NCBI RefSeq assembly: GCF_036021035.1
Contig: NZ_CP107930.1
Location: 1,612,001-1,676,000, forward strand
Origin: Kineococcus sp. NBC_00420
Lineage (GTDB): Bacteria > Actinomycetota > Actinomycetes > Actinomycetales > Kineococcaceae
Length of the DNA stretch: 64,000 nucleotides
Reading direction: 5' to 3'
A program made the translations under genes and the position numbers. Positions 52,443-61,970 of this stretch are shown one piece after another (position 1 is the first letter of the stretch; each line of letters opens with the position of its first letter). The notes under the pieces were generated by a model. It did no database searches. It had not been told where the DNA came from and saw nothing but the letters and a program-made list of their open reading frames with translations.

Positions 52443-54310
52443 CCGCCTCCGACGACCCACCCCGGCAGTCGCTCCTGGACGCCCTGGCCGCCCTGGCCGG
52501 GATCGCGGCGGGCGACGTCGGGACCGAGGACCTGCTGGTCGGCCTGGTCGACCTCGCCGCGCGGCACCTGGTGGTCGACGGGGCCGGGGTCGTGATCTGC
52601 GAGGGCGAGGACGTCCGGTTCGTGCACGCCAGCGACCAGGTCTTCGACGGCCCTGAGCTCGTGCAGCAGCTCCACCGGGAGGGGCCCTGCCGCGACGCGA
52701 TCGCCTTCGCGGTCGAGGTCGTCGTCGACGACCTGCGGGACCCCGTCCAGACGGCGTGGCCGACGTACGTGGACCGGACCCTCGCCGTCGGCTTCCTGTC
52801 CGTGGTGGCCGTCCCCCTGGTGAGCGACGGACGGGTGTGGGGGGCTCTGGACCTCTACCGCCGCCAGGCGGGAACCTGGCAGCCCGAGGAGCTGCAGTGG
52901 GTCCGGTTGCTGGCGCACCTGGCGGCGTCCTACCTGGAGATCGCCGCCGACCGCGACGCCGCGCGCAGCGCCCAGCGGGAGCTGGCGCACGCCAGCACCC
53001 ACGACGCGCTGACCGGTCTGCCGAACCGGGCCCTGCTCTTCGACCGGCTCGAGCACGCCCTGCACACCGCGCAGCGCCACCGCCGCGTCGTCGCGGTGAT
53101 GTTCGTCGACCTCGACCGCTTCAAGGGCGTCAACGACACCTTCGGCCACGCCGCGGGCGACCTGGTGCTCACGACCGTCGCGGCCCGGATGGGCGCCACC
53201 CTGCGCCAGGGCGACACGTTGGCCCGGCTCGCGGGTGACGAGTTCGTGCTGGTGTGCGAGGACCTGCCGCAGTCCGGCGCCGCCGAGCTGCAGCAGAGCG
53301 TCGAGGCGGTCGTGGCACGGCTGCGTCAGGCCCTGGGGCGCTCCATCCCCGTCGGCGAGGTCGACCTCGTCGTCTCCGCCAGCATCGGCGTCGCCCTCAG
53401 CGACCAGCGCACCGACGCCGACGGGCTGCTGGCCGACGCCGACGGCGCCATGTACGTCGCCAAGCAGCACACCCCGGGACGGCTGGGCGAGTTCGCCCGC
53501 GAGACGGGACCGAACGGGCAGCCGCTGCGGCCCCCGCTGCGTCTGCTGGAGCACCAGCTCGCCGAGGCCGAAGGGCTGCGGCAGCTGCGGATCCACTACC
53601 AGCCCATCGTGGACGCCGCCGGTGCGCTGCACGCCGTGGAGGCGCTCGTGCGCTGGCAGCACCCCGTCCACGGTCTGCTGCCGGCGGCGGAGTTCATCGA
53701 CCTGGCCACCCACAGCGGGTCCATCGTGGGGATCGGGCGCTGGGTGATCGCCCAGACCTGCGCGCAGATGGCGCTCTGGCGGGACCGGCTGGGTCCCGCG
53801 GCGCCCGCCACGGTCTACGTCAACGTCTGCGCCCGCGAACTGGTCGACCCCCTGCTGGGCCCCACCATCAGCGCGGCCCTGGAGCGCCACGGCCTGGACC
53901 CCGGGCACCTGGGTCTCGAACTCCTCGAGAGCAGCTTCATCGACCCCCAGGTCCTCGTCGGCCTGCAGGAGCAGCAGCGCCTCGGTCACCCGTTGTCCGT
54001 CGACGACTTCGGCACCGGGTACTCCTCGCTGTCCCGGCTCGTGGAACTCCCCGTGCGGCTCGCCAAGATCGACAAGTCGTTCGTCGCCGGGATCACCACC
54101 GACCCGCGCCGCCGTGCCCTGGTCGCCGCCGTGGTCACCGTCGCCGCCAGCCTCGACCTGCGGGTGATCGCCGAAGGGGTGGAGACCGAGGCCCAGGCGC
54201 TGGAGGTCGCCGCCGCGGGCTGCGACTACCTGCAGGGGTACTGGTGCGGGAAGCCGCAACCGGCCGAGGCCCTCACGGCGCGGTGGCTGAGCTCGACCGC
54301 CCACCGCTGA
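52439..54310 (+). CDS. GAF-GGDEF-EAL c-di-GMP turnover protein
   Basis: This 623-residue soluble protein has GAF (about 15-165), GGDEF (about 180-345; LTGLPNRALLFDRLEHAL, LARLAGDEFVLVCEDLPQ) and EAL (about 365-615; HAVEALVRWQHPVHGLLPAA, VDDFGTGYSSLSRLVELPV, VIAEGVETEAQ). The catalytic GGDEF reads AGDEF and the NLSA segment reads NVCA; the EAL EVTE motif reads ELLE. Thus cyclase may be reduced and the phosphodiesterase could be inactive or altered. GTG start overlaps the STAS stop, so both are made together, an unusual STAS/c-di-GMP pairing. It overlaps the convergent next gene by 38 bases. Confidence 0.88.
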   Translation: MTASDDPPRQSLLDALAALAGIAAGDVGTEDLLVGLVDLAARHLVVDGAGVVICEGEDVRFVHASDQVFDGPELVQQLHREGPCRDAIAFAVEVVVDDLRDPVQTAWPTYVDRTLAVGFLSVVAVPLVSDGRVWGALDLYRRQAGTWQPEELQWVRLLAHLAASYLEIAADRDAARSAQRELAHASTHDALTGLPNRALLFDRLEHALHTAQRHRRVVAVMFVDLDRFKGVNDTFGHAAGDLVLTTVAARMGATLRQGDTLARLAGDEFVLVCEDLPQSGAAELQQSVEAVVARLRQALGRSIPVGEVDLVVSASIGVALSDQRTDADGLLADADGAMYVAKQHTPGRLGEFARETGPNGQPLRPPLRLLEHQLAEAEGLRQLRIHYQPIVDAAGALHAVEALVRWQHPVHGLLPAAEFIDLATHSGSIVGIGRWVIAQTCAQMALWRDRLGPAAPATVYVNVCARELVDPLLGPTISAALERHGLDPGHLGLELLESSFIDPQVLVGLQEQQRLGHPLSVDDFGTGYSSLSRLVELPVRLAKIDKSFVAGITTDPRRRALVAAVVTVAASLDLRVIAEGVETEAQALEVAAAGCDYLQGYWCGKPQPAEALTARWLSSTAHR

Positions 54311-56591
54311 GCGCGGGCGCGGACCGGCCGCGCACCCAGGCGGGCACGTCGGCCGGCGCCAACGGGCGGCTGTGCAGGTACCCCTGGGTCTCGTCGACCC
54401 CGAGCGAGCGCAGCACCTCCAGCGTCGCCTCGTCCTCCACCCCCTCGGCGACCACCCGCAGGCCGAGGCGGTGCGCGAGTTCCACGGTGCCGGCCACGAT
54501 CTGGCGCACCCGCTCGTCACCGCAGAGCCGCACCGTGAAGGACCGGTCGAGCTTCACCTCCGTCGCCGGGAGGTCGACGAGGTAGGACAGCGACGAGTAC
54601 CCCGTCCCGTAGTCGTCGATGCTCAGCCCGAAGCCGCGGTGACGGATCTCCCGGGTCATCTCCACCGCCTGCTCGGGGTTGCTCATGAGCAGCGTCTCGG
54701 TGACCTCGAGGACGACGGAGCCCGGGTCCAGGCCCTCGGCGAGCAGTTCGTCGAGCAGGACGAGGAGACCCGGGTCGGCCAGCGAGCTCGCGGACAGGTT
54801 CACGGACACCCGGACCTCGCCCGTCCACGGCGCCGCCCTCGCCCACGCCGTCGCCTCCCGCAGCACGAACTCGGTGAGGTCGGCCATGTGACCTCCGCGC
54901 TCGACGAGGTCGAGGAAGGCGGCCGGCGCGAGCAGACCGAGGCGGGGGTGCTGCCAGCGCACGAGGGCCTCGACCCCGGCGACCGCTCCGGACGCGAGGT
55001 CGAGCTGCGGCTGGTAGTGCACCCGGAACTGCCGGCCGGCGTCCCCGGTGTCGAAGGCGCAGGACAGCTCGTCGGCCATCAGGGCCTCCTCGCGGCCGGC
55101 GCGGTCGATGACGTCGTCGTAGAGGCGCACGACCTCCCCCGTCGACTTCGCCTGGTACATGGCGGCGTCGGCGCGGCGCAGCAGCTCGCCCCCGTCCAGC
55201 GTCCCCGCCGGGTCCTCGGCGCGGGTCGGGAGGGCGATCCCGACGCTCGCGGACACCTGACCGGTGCCCTCGACCCCACCGGCACCCTGCACGGCGGCCG
55301 CCAGCTCGTGCGCGAAGCGCACGGCACCCACCGCGTCCGCACCGGGCAGGAGCAGGGCGAACTCGTCCCCGCCGAGACGCGCCAGCACCGCGCCCGCCGG
55401 GACGACGGCCGCCAACCGGCCCGCCGTGCGCTGCAGCAGCCGGTCGCCGACCGCGTGGCCGAACCGGTCGTTGACCTCCTTGAACCGGTCGAGGTCCAGG
55501 AGGTAGACGGCGACGTCGTCGCCGCCCTCCGCGGCGCGGTCCAGCTGCTGGCCGAAGGCGCGCCGGTTCGCCAGACCGGTGAGGTCGTCGGTGAGGGCGT
55601 CCTGCCGCGTCTGCGCCAACGTCGAGAGGTCCGAGACGAGCCGCACCACACGGGTGCTGACCCCGACCACGGCCAGCCCTCCGCAGATCACGGCGACGCC
55701 CGTGGACTGCGGGGGCAGCCGGGTGGCGAGCAGGATGATCGCGACGCTGGCCAGCAGCACGACGAACGTGCCGACGGTGAGCGACTGGGTCGTGGCCTCC
55801 TGGGGCCGCACCGGCCGCGCCCGCACCGTCGAGGCCCAGGCCACGACGACGCAGAACAGCCCCCACCCCGACGACGACCACGCGCCGTGCAGGAGGTCGA
55901 ACGCCGTCGCCACCTCCACCGCCATGAGGAACACCACGCCGAGGGCGATCACCCAGATCCGCGGGTCCCGGACCAGGCCGGCCATGATCGCGACGGTCAG
56001 GGTCGTCCCCAGGACGATGAAGAGGGCGGAGGAACGGGCCACCGACAGGTCGAGGACCCACCAGGGCAGCAACTGCTCGCGACCTCCGGCGCGCCAGGCG
56101 ATCACGAGGTGGAGCAGCGCCGAGACGGCCAGGCTCGCACTGATCCCGTTCAGCCAGTCCCCCGGGTCGGCGAGCCTCGTGCTGGTCCGGTTCCAGACGA
56201 TGAGCCCCTGGTACACCAGCACGCACGCGAGCAGGCACGACGCGCTCAGCACGACGTCCCCGGGCAGCTCGAGGCCCGCCCGGCCGCTCGCCCCGGCCAG
56301 GGCGCTCAGTCCGAACTGCGCGAGCGCTCCCGCGCACACCACCGCGGTGGCCCGCGCGAGCCACCGCCACACCGCGCGCTCGTCGTCGGTCGTCCCCGCC
56401 TTGTGACGCAGCACCACGACGGCGAGGCCCACCCCGACCAGGCGCAGACCGGCGGAGACGATCTCCCCGGCGACAGCCGTCGCGGGGAGCAGGACGAGGA
56501 CAGCGCTCACGAGCAGCACGGAACGGAGCAACGCCGGGCGGCGCGCACCGGTGGGTCGCGGCGACGCGGACGGGCTGCTGGGGTGGCGCAC
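54273..56591 (-). CDS. Membrane GGDEF-EAL c-di-GMP turnover protein
   Basis: This 772-residue protein has about nine hydrophobic helices (30-350), then GGDEF (LTDDLTGLANRRAFG, VLARLGGDEFALLLPGADA) and EAL (GVEALVRWQHPRLGLLAPAA, VNLSASSL, LEVTETLLM, IDDYGTGYSSLSYL, VVAEGVEDEA). Both active sites are intact. The GTG at 56591 has GGTGAGG at the right spacing; an ATG at 56651 would add 20 residues. The EAL part is similar to that at 17741, suggesting ancient duplication. Upstream 222 bases separate it from the desaturase. Confidence 0.88.
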   Translation of the reverse strand: MRHPSSPSASPRPTGARRPALLRSVLLVSAVLVLLPATAVAGEIVSAGLRLVGVGLAVVVLRHKAGTTDDERAVWRWLARATAVVCAGALAQFGLSALAGASGRAGLELPGDVVLSASCLLACVLVYQGLIVWNRTSTRLADPGDWLNGISASLAVSALLHLVIAWRAGGREQLLPWWVLDLSVARSSALFIVLGTTLTVAIMAGLVRDPRIWVIALGVVFLMAVEVATAFDLLHGAWSSSGWGLFCVVVAWASTVRARPVRPQEATTQSLTVGTFVVLLASVAIILLATRLPPQSTGVAVICGGLAVVGVSTRVVRLVSDLSTLAQTRQDALTDDLTGLANRRAFGQQLDRAAEGGDDVAVYLLDLDRFKEVNDRFGHAVGDRLLQRTAGRLAAVVPAGAVLARLGGDEFALLLPGADAVGAVRFAHELAAAVQGAGGVEGTGQVSASVGIALPTRAEDPAGTLDGGELLRRADAAMYQAKSTGEVVRLYDDVIDRAGREEALMADELSCAFDTGDAGRQFRVHYQPQLDLASGAVAGVEALVRWQHPRLGLLAPAAFLDLVERGGHMADLTEFVLREATAWARAAPWTGEVRVSVNLSASSLADPGLLVLLDELLAEGLDPGSVVLEVTETLLMSNPEQAVEMTREIRHRGFGLSIDDYGTGYSSLSYLVDLPATEVKLDRSFTVRLCGDERVRQIVAGTVELAHRLGLRVVAEGVEDEATLEVLRSLGVDETQGYLHSRPLAPADVPAWVRGRSAPALSGGRSSSATAP

Positions 56592-56813
56592 GGGAACCTC
56601 ACCGACTCGATCGTGATGATCCCCGGCCTGTTGGAGGAACCCTGGTGTCATCGGCGAACCATCTCCGCAGGTGGAGCGCCCGAACCGGTGACGTGGTGCG
56701 GAATCCACCCCGCTTGCCCTGCTCGCCCGCAGGTGGTGTTGTGACCTCTACAGCGATGTGTTGCCCCGAACCCTGGTGGCGCGTCGGTCACGACGCGGAC
56801 GACAGGAACGGCC

Positions 56814-57902
56814 ATGGCACTCGAGCAGTCCCCGACGGCGGGCGCGACGCGCACCGCGCGAGCGGCCCACCGCAGCACCAGCACGTACACGGCGCTCGCG
56901 CAGCGCGTGCGCGAGGCGGGGCTCATGCGACGCCGCCTGGGCTACTACTGGCGCCGCATCACCACCCTCGTCGTCGTGCTGGCCGTCCTGGCGACGTCCC
57001 TGCAGTTCATCGGCGACACCTGGTGGGTGCTGCTGCTCGCCCCGGTCGTGTCGCTGACGTTGAGCCAGGTCGCCTTCCTGGGCCACGACGCCGCGCACCA
57101 GCAGATCTTCAGCACCCCGAAGTGGAACGCCCTCGCCTCCCGGTGCCTGGCCAGCCTGCTCGGCGGGCTCAGCCACGGCTGGTGGCTGGGCAAGCACAAC
57201 CTCCACCACGCCGCGCCGAACCAGGTCGGGCGCGACACCGACATCAACTCCAAGGTCCTCGCCTTCCACCCGGAGGCGCTGGAGGGGATGGGCCGCACCC
57301 ACCGCTGGCTGCTGACGCACCAGGGTTTCTGGTTCTTCCCGCTGCTGATGCTCGAGGGCTTCAACCTGCACGTCGACAGCGCCTCGGCCCTGTTGCGACG
57401 GGGTGCGATGAAGCGCACCCACGTCGACGTCCTCATGGTCCTGGGCCGGTGGGCGGTCTACGCCACGATCCTGCTGCTCGCGGTCTCCCCGGGGAAGGCC
57501 GCCGCCTTCGTCGCGATCGAGGTGTCCGTCTTCGGGGTCCTGCTGGGCGGGGCCTTCGCCCCCAACCACACGGGGATGCCGTTGCTGGCGCGGGGCGCGA
57601 AGCTCGACTTCCTCAACCGCCAGGTCCTGTCCTCGCGCAACGTGGGGGGCGGCCGCCTCGTCGACTTCTTCATGGGCGGGCTGAACCGCCAGGTCGAGCA
57701 CCACCTCTTCCCGAGCATGCCGCGGCCGAACCTGCGCCTCGTGCAGCCCCTGGTGCGCGCGCACTGCGCCGAGGTCGGCATCCCCTACACCCAGACCAGC
57801 GTCACCGGCGCCTTCGCGGCCGTCGTCACGCACCTCAACACCGTGGGCCTCGCCGGGCGTCGGCAGAACTCCTGCCCGCTGGCGGCACAGCTGCGCAGCT
57901 GA
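56814..57902 (+). CDS. Fatty acid desaturase
   Basis: This 362-residue membrane di-iron enzyme has the three histidine boxes HDAAHQ (about residue 90), HNLHHA (about 128) and QVEHHLFPSM (about 300), and helices between them. It introduces a double bond into fatty acyl chains, probably for membrane fluidity. The first about 45 residues are polar. ATG at 56814, with AGGAAC upstream. The FA_desaturase family is a good match; regiospecificity unknown. It is divergent from the GGDEF-EAL gene. Confidence 0.92.
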   Translation: MALEQSPTAGATRTARAAHRSTSTYTALAQRVREAGLMRRRLGYYWRRITTLVVVLAVLATSLQFIGDTWWVLLLAPVVSLTLSQVAFLGHDAAHQQIFSTPKWNALASRCLASLLGGLSHGWWLGKHNLHHAAPNQVGRDTDINSKVLAFHPEALEGMGRTHRWLLTHQGFWFFPLLMLEGFNLHVDSASALLRRGAMKRTHVDVLMVLGRWAVYATILLLAVSPGKAAAFVAIEVSVFGVLLGGAFAPNHTGMPLLARGAKLDFLNRQVLSSRNVGGGRLVDFFMGGLNRQVEHHLFPSMPRPNLRLVQPLVRAHCAEVGIPYTQTSVTGAFAAVVTHLNTVGLAGRRQNSCPLAAQLRS

Positions 57903-58036
57903 GGCCGCCGGGCGACCCGGCGGGTGCGTGCGGTGGCGCCTCCGTGCGAGCGGCCCCACAGTGGGCACGGACCCGGTCGGGTCCGAGGTGATCGCGCTCC
58001 CCCGGGCCGGCGCTCCGACGAGGGACGGATCAGCAG

Positions 58037-58447
58037 GTGCTCCAGCTCGAACTCCCCACCGAGACCCGGTCGGTGTCGCTGGCCCGTCACCGCGTGCACG
58101 AGTACTGCGTCGGTGACGACTGCGCCGCCGCCTCCACCCGCGGTGGGACCGCGGCGCCCGGCGTCGACCTGTTGCAGGTCGTGGCCCTGCTGACCACCGA
58201 ACTCGTCGCCAACGCCGTCCGGCACGGCGGCGGGGACCGGGTGCGGGTGACGGTGGACTGCTCGGTGGGCGGGGTGCGGGTCACGTGTTCCGACGACAAC
58301 CCCGCCGAGCCGGTCGTGCGCCACGTCGACGCCGACGCGACGAGCGGTCGGGGCATGGCCCTGGTCGACGTCCTCGCCGACAGCTGGGGCAGCGTCCGGG
58401 CGGTCACCGGGAAGCAGGTGTGGTTCCAGGTCGGCGGCGACGCCTGA
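58037..58447 (+). CDS. RsbW-like anti-sigma factor ATPase
   Basis: This 136-residue GHKL protein has N box VALLTTELVANAVRHGGGD, G1 box VTCSDDNPAEPVV and G2 box ATSGRGMALVDVLADSWGSV. It is a serine/threonine kinase of anti-sigma or anti-anti-sigma type, close to the HATPase_c_2 group. GTG at 58037 with GGGACGG upstream. It converges on the LOV phosphatase gene, 12 bases apart, so the kinase and the light-sensing phosphatase probably regulate the same STAS target. Confidence 0.88.
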   Translation: MLQLELPTETRSVSLARHRVHEYCVGDDCAAASTRGGTAAPGVDLLQVVALLTTELVANAVRHGGGDRVRVTVDCSVGGVRVTCSDDNPAEPVVRHVDADATSGRGMALVDVLADSWGSVRAVTGKQVWFQVGGDA

Positions 58448-58459
58448 ACCTGCGACGCC

Positions 58460-60625
58460 TCAGGAGATCCGACCGGGACCCGCCTCGGGCGGACGCGGTC
58501 GGTCCTCCGGGTGGGCCCGGACGGCGAGGATCGCGCAATCGTCCTCGGGCGAATCGCCGACGAGTTCCACCACGAGCCGGTCCAGCAGTTCCTCCAGGGT
58601 GAGGCCGCCGCAGCGGCCCAGGACCCGGCGGAGGTCGGCGAGGCCATCGTCCAGGCTCCGGCCGCGGTGCTCGATGAGGCCGTCGGTGTAGAGGAGCACC
58701 GTGCTGCCCGGCGGCAGGAGGTGCACCTGGTCGGTGCGGACGGTCTCCGGGATCAGCCCGATGAGCAGTTCCGGCTCGGACTCCATGACCTCCGTGCCAC
58801 CGTCGGCGGTCAGGACGACCGGCGGAGGATGGCCGGCGTTCGTCCAGCGGAGCCTGCGCAGCCCCTCCGCGGCGTCCTCCTCGGTCTGCTCGATGCGCGC
58901 CAGGACGAGGGTCGCGAGGCCCTCGACGTGCAGACCCGCGAGCGCCCGGTCGAGGCGGGACACGACCTCCGACGGAGGTTCCAGGCGGTCGAAGGCGAAC
59001 GCGCGCAACAGACCTCGCAGCTGCCCCATGTGCCCCGCGGCGGTCATGTCGTGGCCGGTGACGTCGCCGATGACGACGGTGGTGGCCCCGTCGGGGAGGA
59101 CGACGGCGTCGTACCAGTCCCCGCCCACGTACTCCCCCACCGCAGCGGGGACGTAGCGGGCGCGGATCTCGAGGTGGTCCGGCTCGGGCAACCGGGTCAG
59201 CATCGACTGCTGGAGGATCTCCGCGGCGCTGCGGCGTTCGCTGATGAGGGTCGCGCGCTGCACGGCCTGGGCGGTGTAGCCGGCCAGCGCCTGCAGCGCC
59301 GCCCGCTGCTCCGCGGAGAAGTCCTGAGCCTGGTCCCAGTAGAGGAAGACGGCGCCCACGACGTCGCGCCCGACGACGAGCGGGAGGTTCACCGTCGCCC
59401 CCAGGGAGGGCAGGACGGCGCGGGCCGGGAGGTCCGGGTGCACCGCGAGCAACTGCTCGCGGTCCCGGTGGAAGACCGCTCGCCGGGTGCGGACCGCGGC
59501 GGCCACCGGTGAGTCCTCGTCCCAGGCGACCCGGGCCCAGGAGGGGTTCATGCCGGCCGGCATGTGCTCCAGCGAGCTGAACCGGAGGTGCGTGCGGGCC
59601 GCGTCCGCCAGCAGCAGCCCACCGCCCGCGGCTCCGAGTTCCGCGGCCACGACGTCGGTGATCGTGGCGGCGACCTGGTCCACGGTGATCGTCGCGGTCA
59701 GAGCTTCGCTCAGCGTGAGCAGCAGCCGCCCGAAGCGGCCCGCGTCCTCGGCGGCGGCCTGGGCCGCGCGCGCGGCGGCGGCCTCGGCGAGGGCCGCGTC
59801 GCGCTGCTTCGCGGCCACCACCTGGCCGGTCACGTCGCTCTGGACGCTGACCCGGTGGATGAGGCGGCCCTCGGCGTCGAAGACCGGGGACACGACCACG
59901 TTGTTGTAGAACGCCGACCCGTCCTGGCGGTAGTTCAGCAGGACCTGGCTCACCGTCCTCCCGGCGGCGATGCCGGCGCGCAGGTTCGCGACGGCCTCGG
60001 GGTCGGTGTCCGGCCCCTGCAGGAAGCGGCAGTTGCGCCCCAGCACCTCCGCGGCGTCCCAGCCGGTGAGCTGCTCGAAGTTCCGGCTGACCCAGACGAG
60101 CGGTTCGTCCGGCGCGGCCGGGTCGCTGATGGCCATCGCGAGACCGCTGGAGAGCACCGAGCGGTGGGCCCGGTCGACCACGGCGGCGGCCCGGACCCCG
60201 GCCACGGCGTCGGGGAAGCGCACCGGCAGCAGCACCAGCAGCGAGCGCGCCCGCAACGGCAGCGGCGCGTCGTGCAACGGCATCCCGATGGCCCACAGCG
60301 CCTCCCGGGCCTCGGTCGCCTCCGACCGCAACGCCGCGCTGACCTGGCGGCCGGTGTCGGGATCACCCGCGGCGACCCGGGTGAGCGGGGTGCTGCTCGC
60401 GCTCAGCGGGCTTCCCGGGTCGACCTCGAGTCCCGCCGCGCGCGACCAGTCCTCGACGTCGAGGGGCAGCCGCACGTCCGGGGCCAGCTGGCGGGCCAGG
60501 TCGTTGACGTAGACGACCTTGGTCGACTCGGTGTCGACGAGCAGGACCGCCGCCGGGTAGTCGTGCACCACGGCGGGGAGTTGCCCGACACCGTCCGGCA
60601 ACGCACCCGCAGGCTGATGACTCAC
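58460..60625 (-). CDS. LOV-GAF-SpoIIE blue-light-sensing phosphatase
   Basis: This 721-residue protein has a PAS-like head (1-150), a LOV domain (about 155-268), a coiled-coil linker, GAF (about 300-465) and a PP2C phosphatase (about 490-705). The LOV core GRNCRFLQG with the FMN-reactive Cys199, plus Asn231, Asn241, and Gln262 (NYRQDG, AFYNN, VSVQSDVTG), is complete, so photochemistry is expected. The phosphatase has EYVGGDWYDAVVLPDGATTV, GDVTGHDMTAAGHM, WTNAGHPPPVVL and TVLLYTDGLIEHRGRSLDDG with metal aspartates. It would dephosphorylate a STAS protein in light, releasing a sigma factor. ATG start at 60625. Confidence 0.93.
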   Translation of the reverse strand: MSHQPAGALPDGVGQLPAVVHDYPAAVLLVDTESTKVVYVNDLARQLAPDVRLPLDVEDWSRAAGLEVDPGSPLSASSTPLTRVAAGDPDTGRQVSAALRSEATEAREALWAIGMPLHDAPLPLRARSLLVLLPVRFPDAVAGVRAAAVVDRAHRSVLSSGLAMAISDPAAPDEPLVWVSRNFEQLTGWDAAEVLGRNCRFLQGPDTDPEAVANLRAGIAAGRTVSQVLLNYRQDGSAFYNNVVVSPVFDAEGRLIHRVSVQSDVTGQVVAAKQRDAALAEAAAARAAQAAAEDAGRFGRLLLTLSEALTATITVDQVAATITDVVAAELGAAGGGLLLADAARTHLRFSSLEHMPAGMNPSWARVAWDEDSPVAAAVRTRRAVFHRDREQLLAVHPDLPARAVLPSLGATVNLPLVVGRDVVGAVFLYWDQAQDFSAEQRAALQALAGYTAQAVQRATLISERRSAAEILQQSMLTRLPEPDHLEIRARYVPAAVGEYVGGDWYDAVVLPDGATTVVIGDVTGHDMTAAGHMGQLRGLLRAFAFDRLEPPSEVVSRLDRALAGLHVEGLATLVLARIEQTEEDAAEGLRRLRWTNAGHPPPVVLTADGGTEVMESEPELLIGLIPETVRTDQVHLLPPGSTVLLYTDGLIEHRGRSLDDGLADLRRVLGRCGGLTLEELLDRLVVELVGDSPEDDCAILAVRAHPEDRPRPPEAGPGRIS

Positions 60626-60865
60626 GGTGGGAGCTTACGAGCGTCGCGCCCCGGCCGGCGCCGCCGCAGGCCGCCGGGGCCGCCCGACGCGCTGGACCGG
60701 CTCGACCGCTGCCGGCGAGGGAGGGTGTGACAGGGCCCCCCGGGAGGGCCGTTCCGGCAGTCCCCGACCGCCCCGGTCGTGTTCGACTGGCGTCGGTCCC
60801 GGAGTCGATCACGTAGTCGATACCCGGACCCCACCACCCTTTCGTCCGCGAGGAGAACGCACCGC

Positions 60866-61912
60866 ATGACCACGACCGTGAAGGCCTACGCGGCCACCGC
60901 CGCCGACCAGCCGCTGACCCCGACCACCATCGAGCGTCGCGACGTCGGGCCGCACGACGTCCTGATCGACATCAAGTTCGCCGGCATCTGCCACTCCGAC
61001 ATCCACACCGCCCGCAGCGAGTGGGGCGCCACGAACTACCCGGTCGTCGTCGGCCACGAGATCGCCGGCATCGTCGCCGAGGTCGGCTCCGAGGTCACCA
61101 AGCACTCCGTCGGCGACCGCGTCGGCGTCGGCTGCATGGTCGACTCCTGCGGGGAGTGCGAGTACTGCACGGGCGGCGAGGAGCAGTTCTGCGTCAAGGG
61201 CAACGTCGGCACCTACGCCGGTGTCGGCAAGGACGGCGAGCCCACCCAGGGCGGCTACGCCCAGGCCATCGTCGTGACCGAGGACTTCGTGCTCCGGATC
61301 CCCGAGGGCATCGAGCTCGACGAGGCCGCGCCGCTGCTGTGCGCCGGGATCACCACGTACTCCCCGCTGCGCCACTGGAACGCGGGCCCCGGCAAGAAGG
61401 TCGCCGTCGTCGGCCTCGGCGGGCTCGGCCACATGGCCGTCAAGATCGCCGCCGCCATGGGCGCGGAGGTCACCGTCCTGTCGCAGTCGCTGAAGAAGCA
61501 GGAGGACGGGCTGCGCCTGGGCGCCACGCACTACCACGCGACGTCCGATGAGTCGACGTTCCAGGACCTCGCGAGTTCCTTCGACCTCATCGTGAACACG
61601 GTCAGCGCCGTCGTCGACCTCGACGCCTACCTCTCGCTGCTGCGCGTGGGCGGCACGATGGTGAACGTCGGGGCGCCGGAGAAGCCGTTGTCGCTCGCGG
61701 TGTTCTCGCTCATCATGGCGCGGCGTTCGCTCGCCGGTTCCCCCATCGGCGGGATCCGCGAGACCCAGGAGATGCTCGACTTCTGCGCCGAGCACCACCT
61801 CGGCGCCGAGATCGAGGTCATCGGCGCGGAGCAGGTGAACGAGGCCTACGAACGCGTGCTGGCCTCCGACGTCCGCTACCGGTTCGTCATCGACGTCAGC
61901 ACGCTGGACTGA
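60866..61912 (+). CDS. Zinc-dependent NAD(P) alcohol dehydrogenase (YahK/AdhC type)
   Basis: This 348-residue medium-chain dehydrogenase has catalytic zinc ligands in [15 protein letters not shown] and VGHEIAG, the structural zinc cluster [17 protein letters not shown], and the Rossmann motif [19 protein letters not shown]. The pattern fits cinnamyl-alcohol-dehydrogenase-like YahK/AdhC, which reduce aldehydes with NADPH. ATG 60866 with GAGGAG upstream. The 240 bases before it hold the promoter and a GTCGAT-CACGTA-GTCGAT direct repeat at about 60807-60825. Confidence 0.92.
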   Translation: MTTTVKAYAATAADQPLTPTTIERRDVGPHDVLIDIKFAGICHSDIHTARSEWGATNYPVVVGHEIAGIVAEVGSEVTKHSVGDRVGVGCMVDSCGECEYCTGGEEQFCVKGNVGTYAGVGKDGEPTQGGYAQAIVVTEDFVLRIPEGIELDEAAPLLCAGITTYSPLRHWNAGPGKKVAVVGLGGLGHMAVKIAAAMGAEVTVLSQSLKKQEDGLRLGATHYHATSDESTFQDLASSFDLIVNTVSAVVDLDAYLSLLRVGGTMVNVGAPEKPLSLAVFSLIMARRSLAGSPIGGIRETQEMLDFCAEHHLGAEIEVIGAEQVNEAYERVLASDVRYRFVIDVSTLD

Positions 61913-61926
61913 CGCACCGACGTGCG

Positions 61927-61960
61927 GACGGCCGGTCCTCCCGCGGGAGGGCCGGCCGTC
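61927..61960. terminator. Strong hairpin terminator
   Basis: GACGGCCGG...CCGGCCGTC with an inner CCTCCC-GC-GGGAGG stem, 15 bases after the alcohol dehydrogenase stop and before the convergent small acidic gene. No T tract. Confidence 0.85.
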
Positions 61961-61970
61961 GTCGCGTCGA

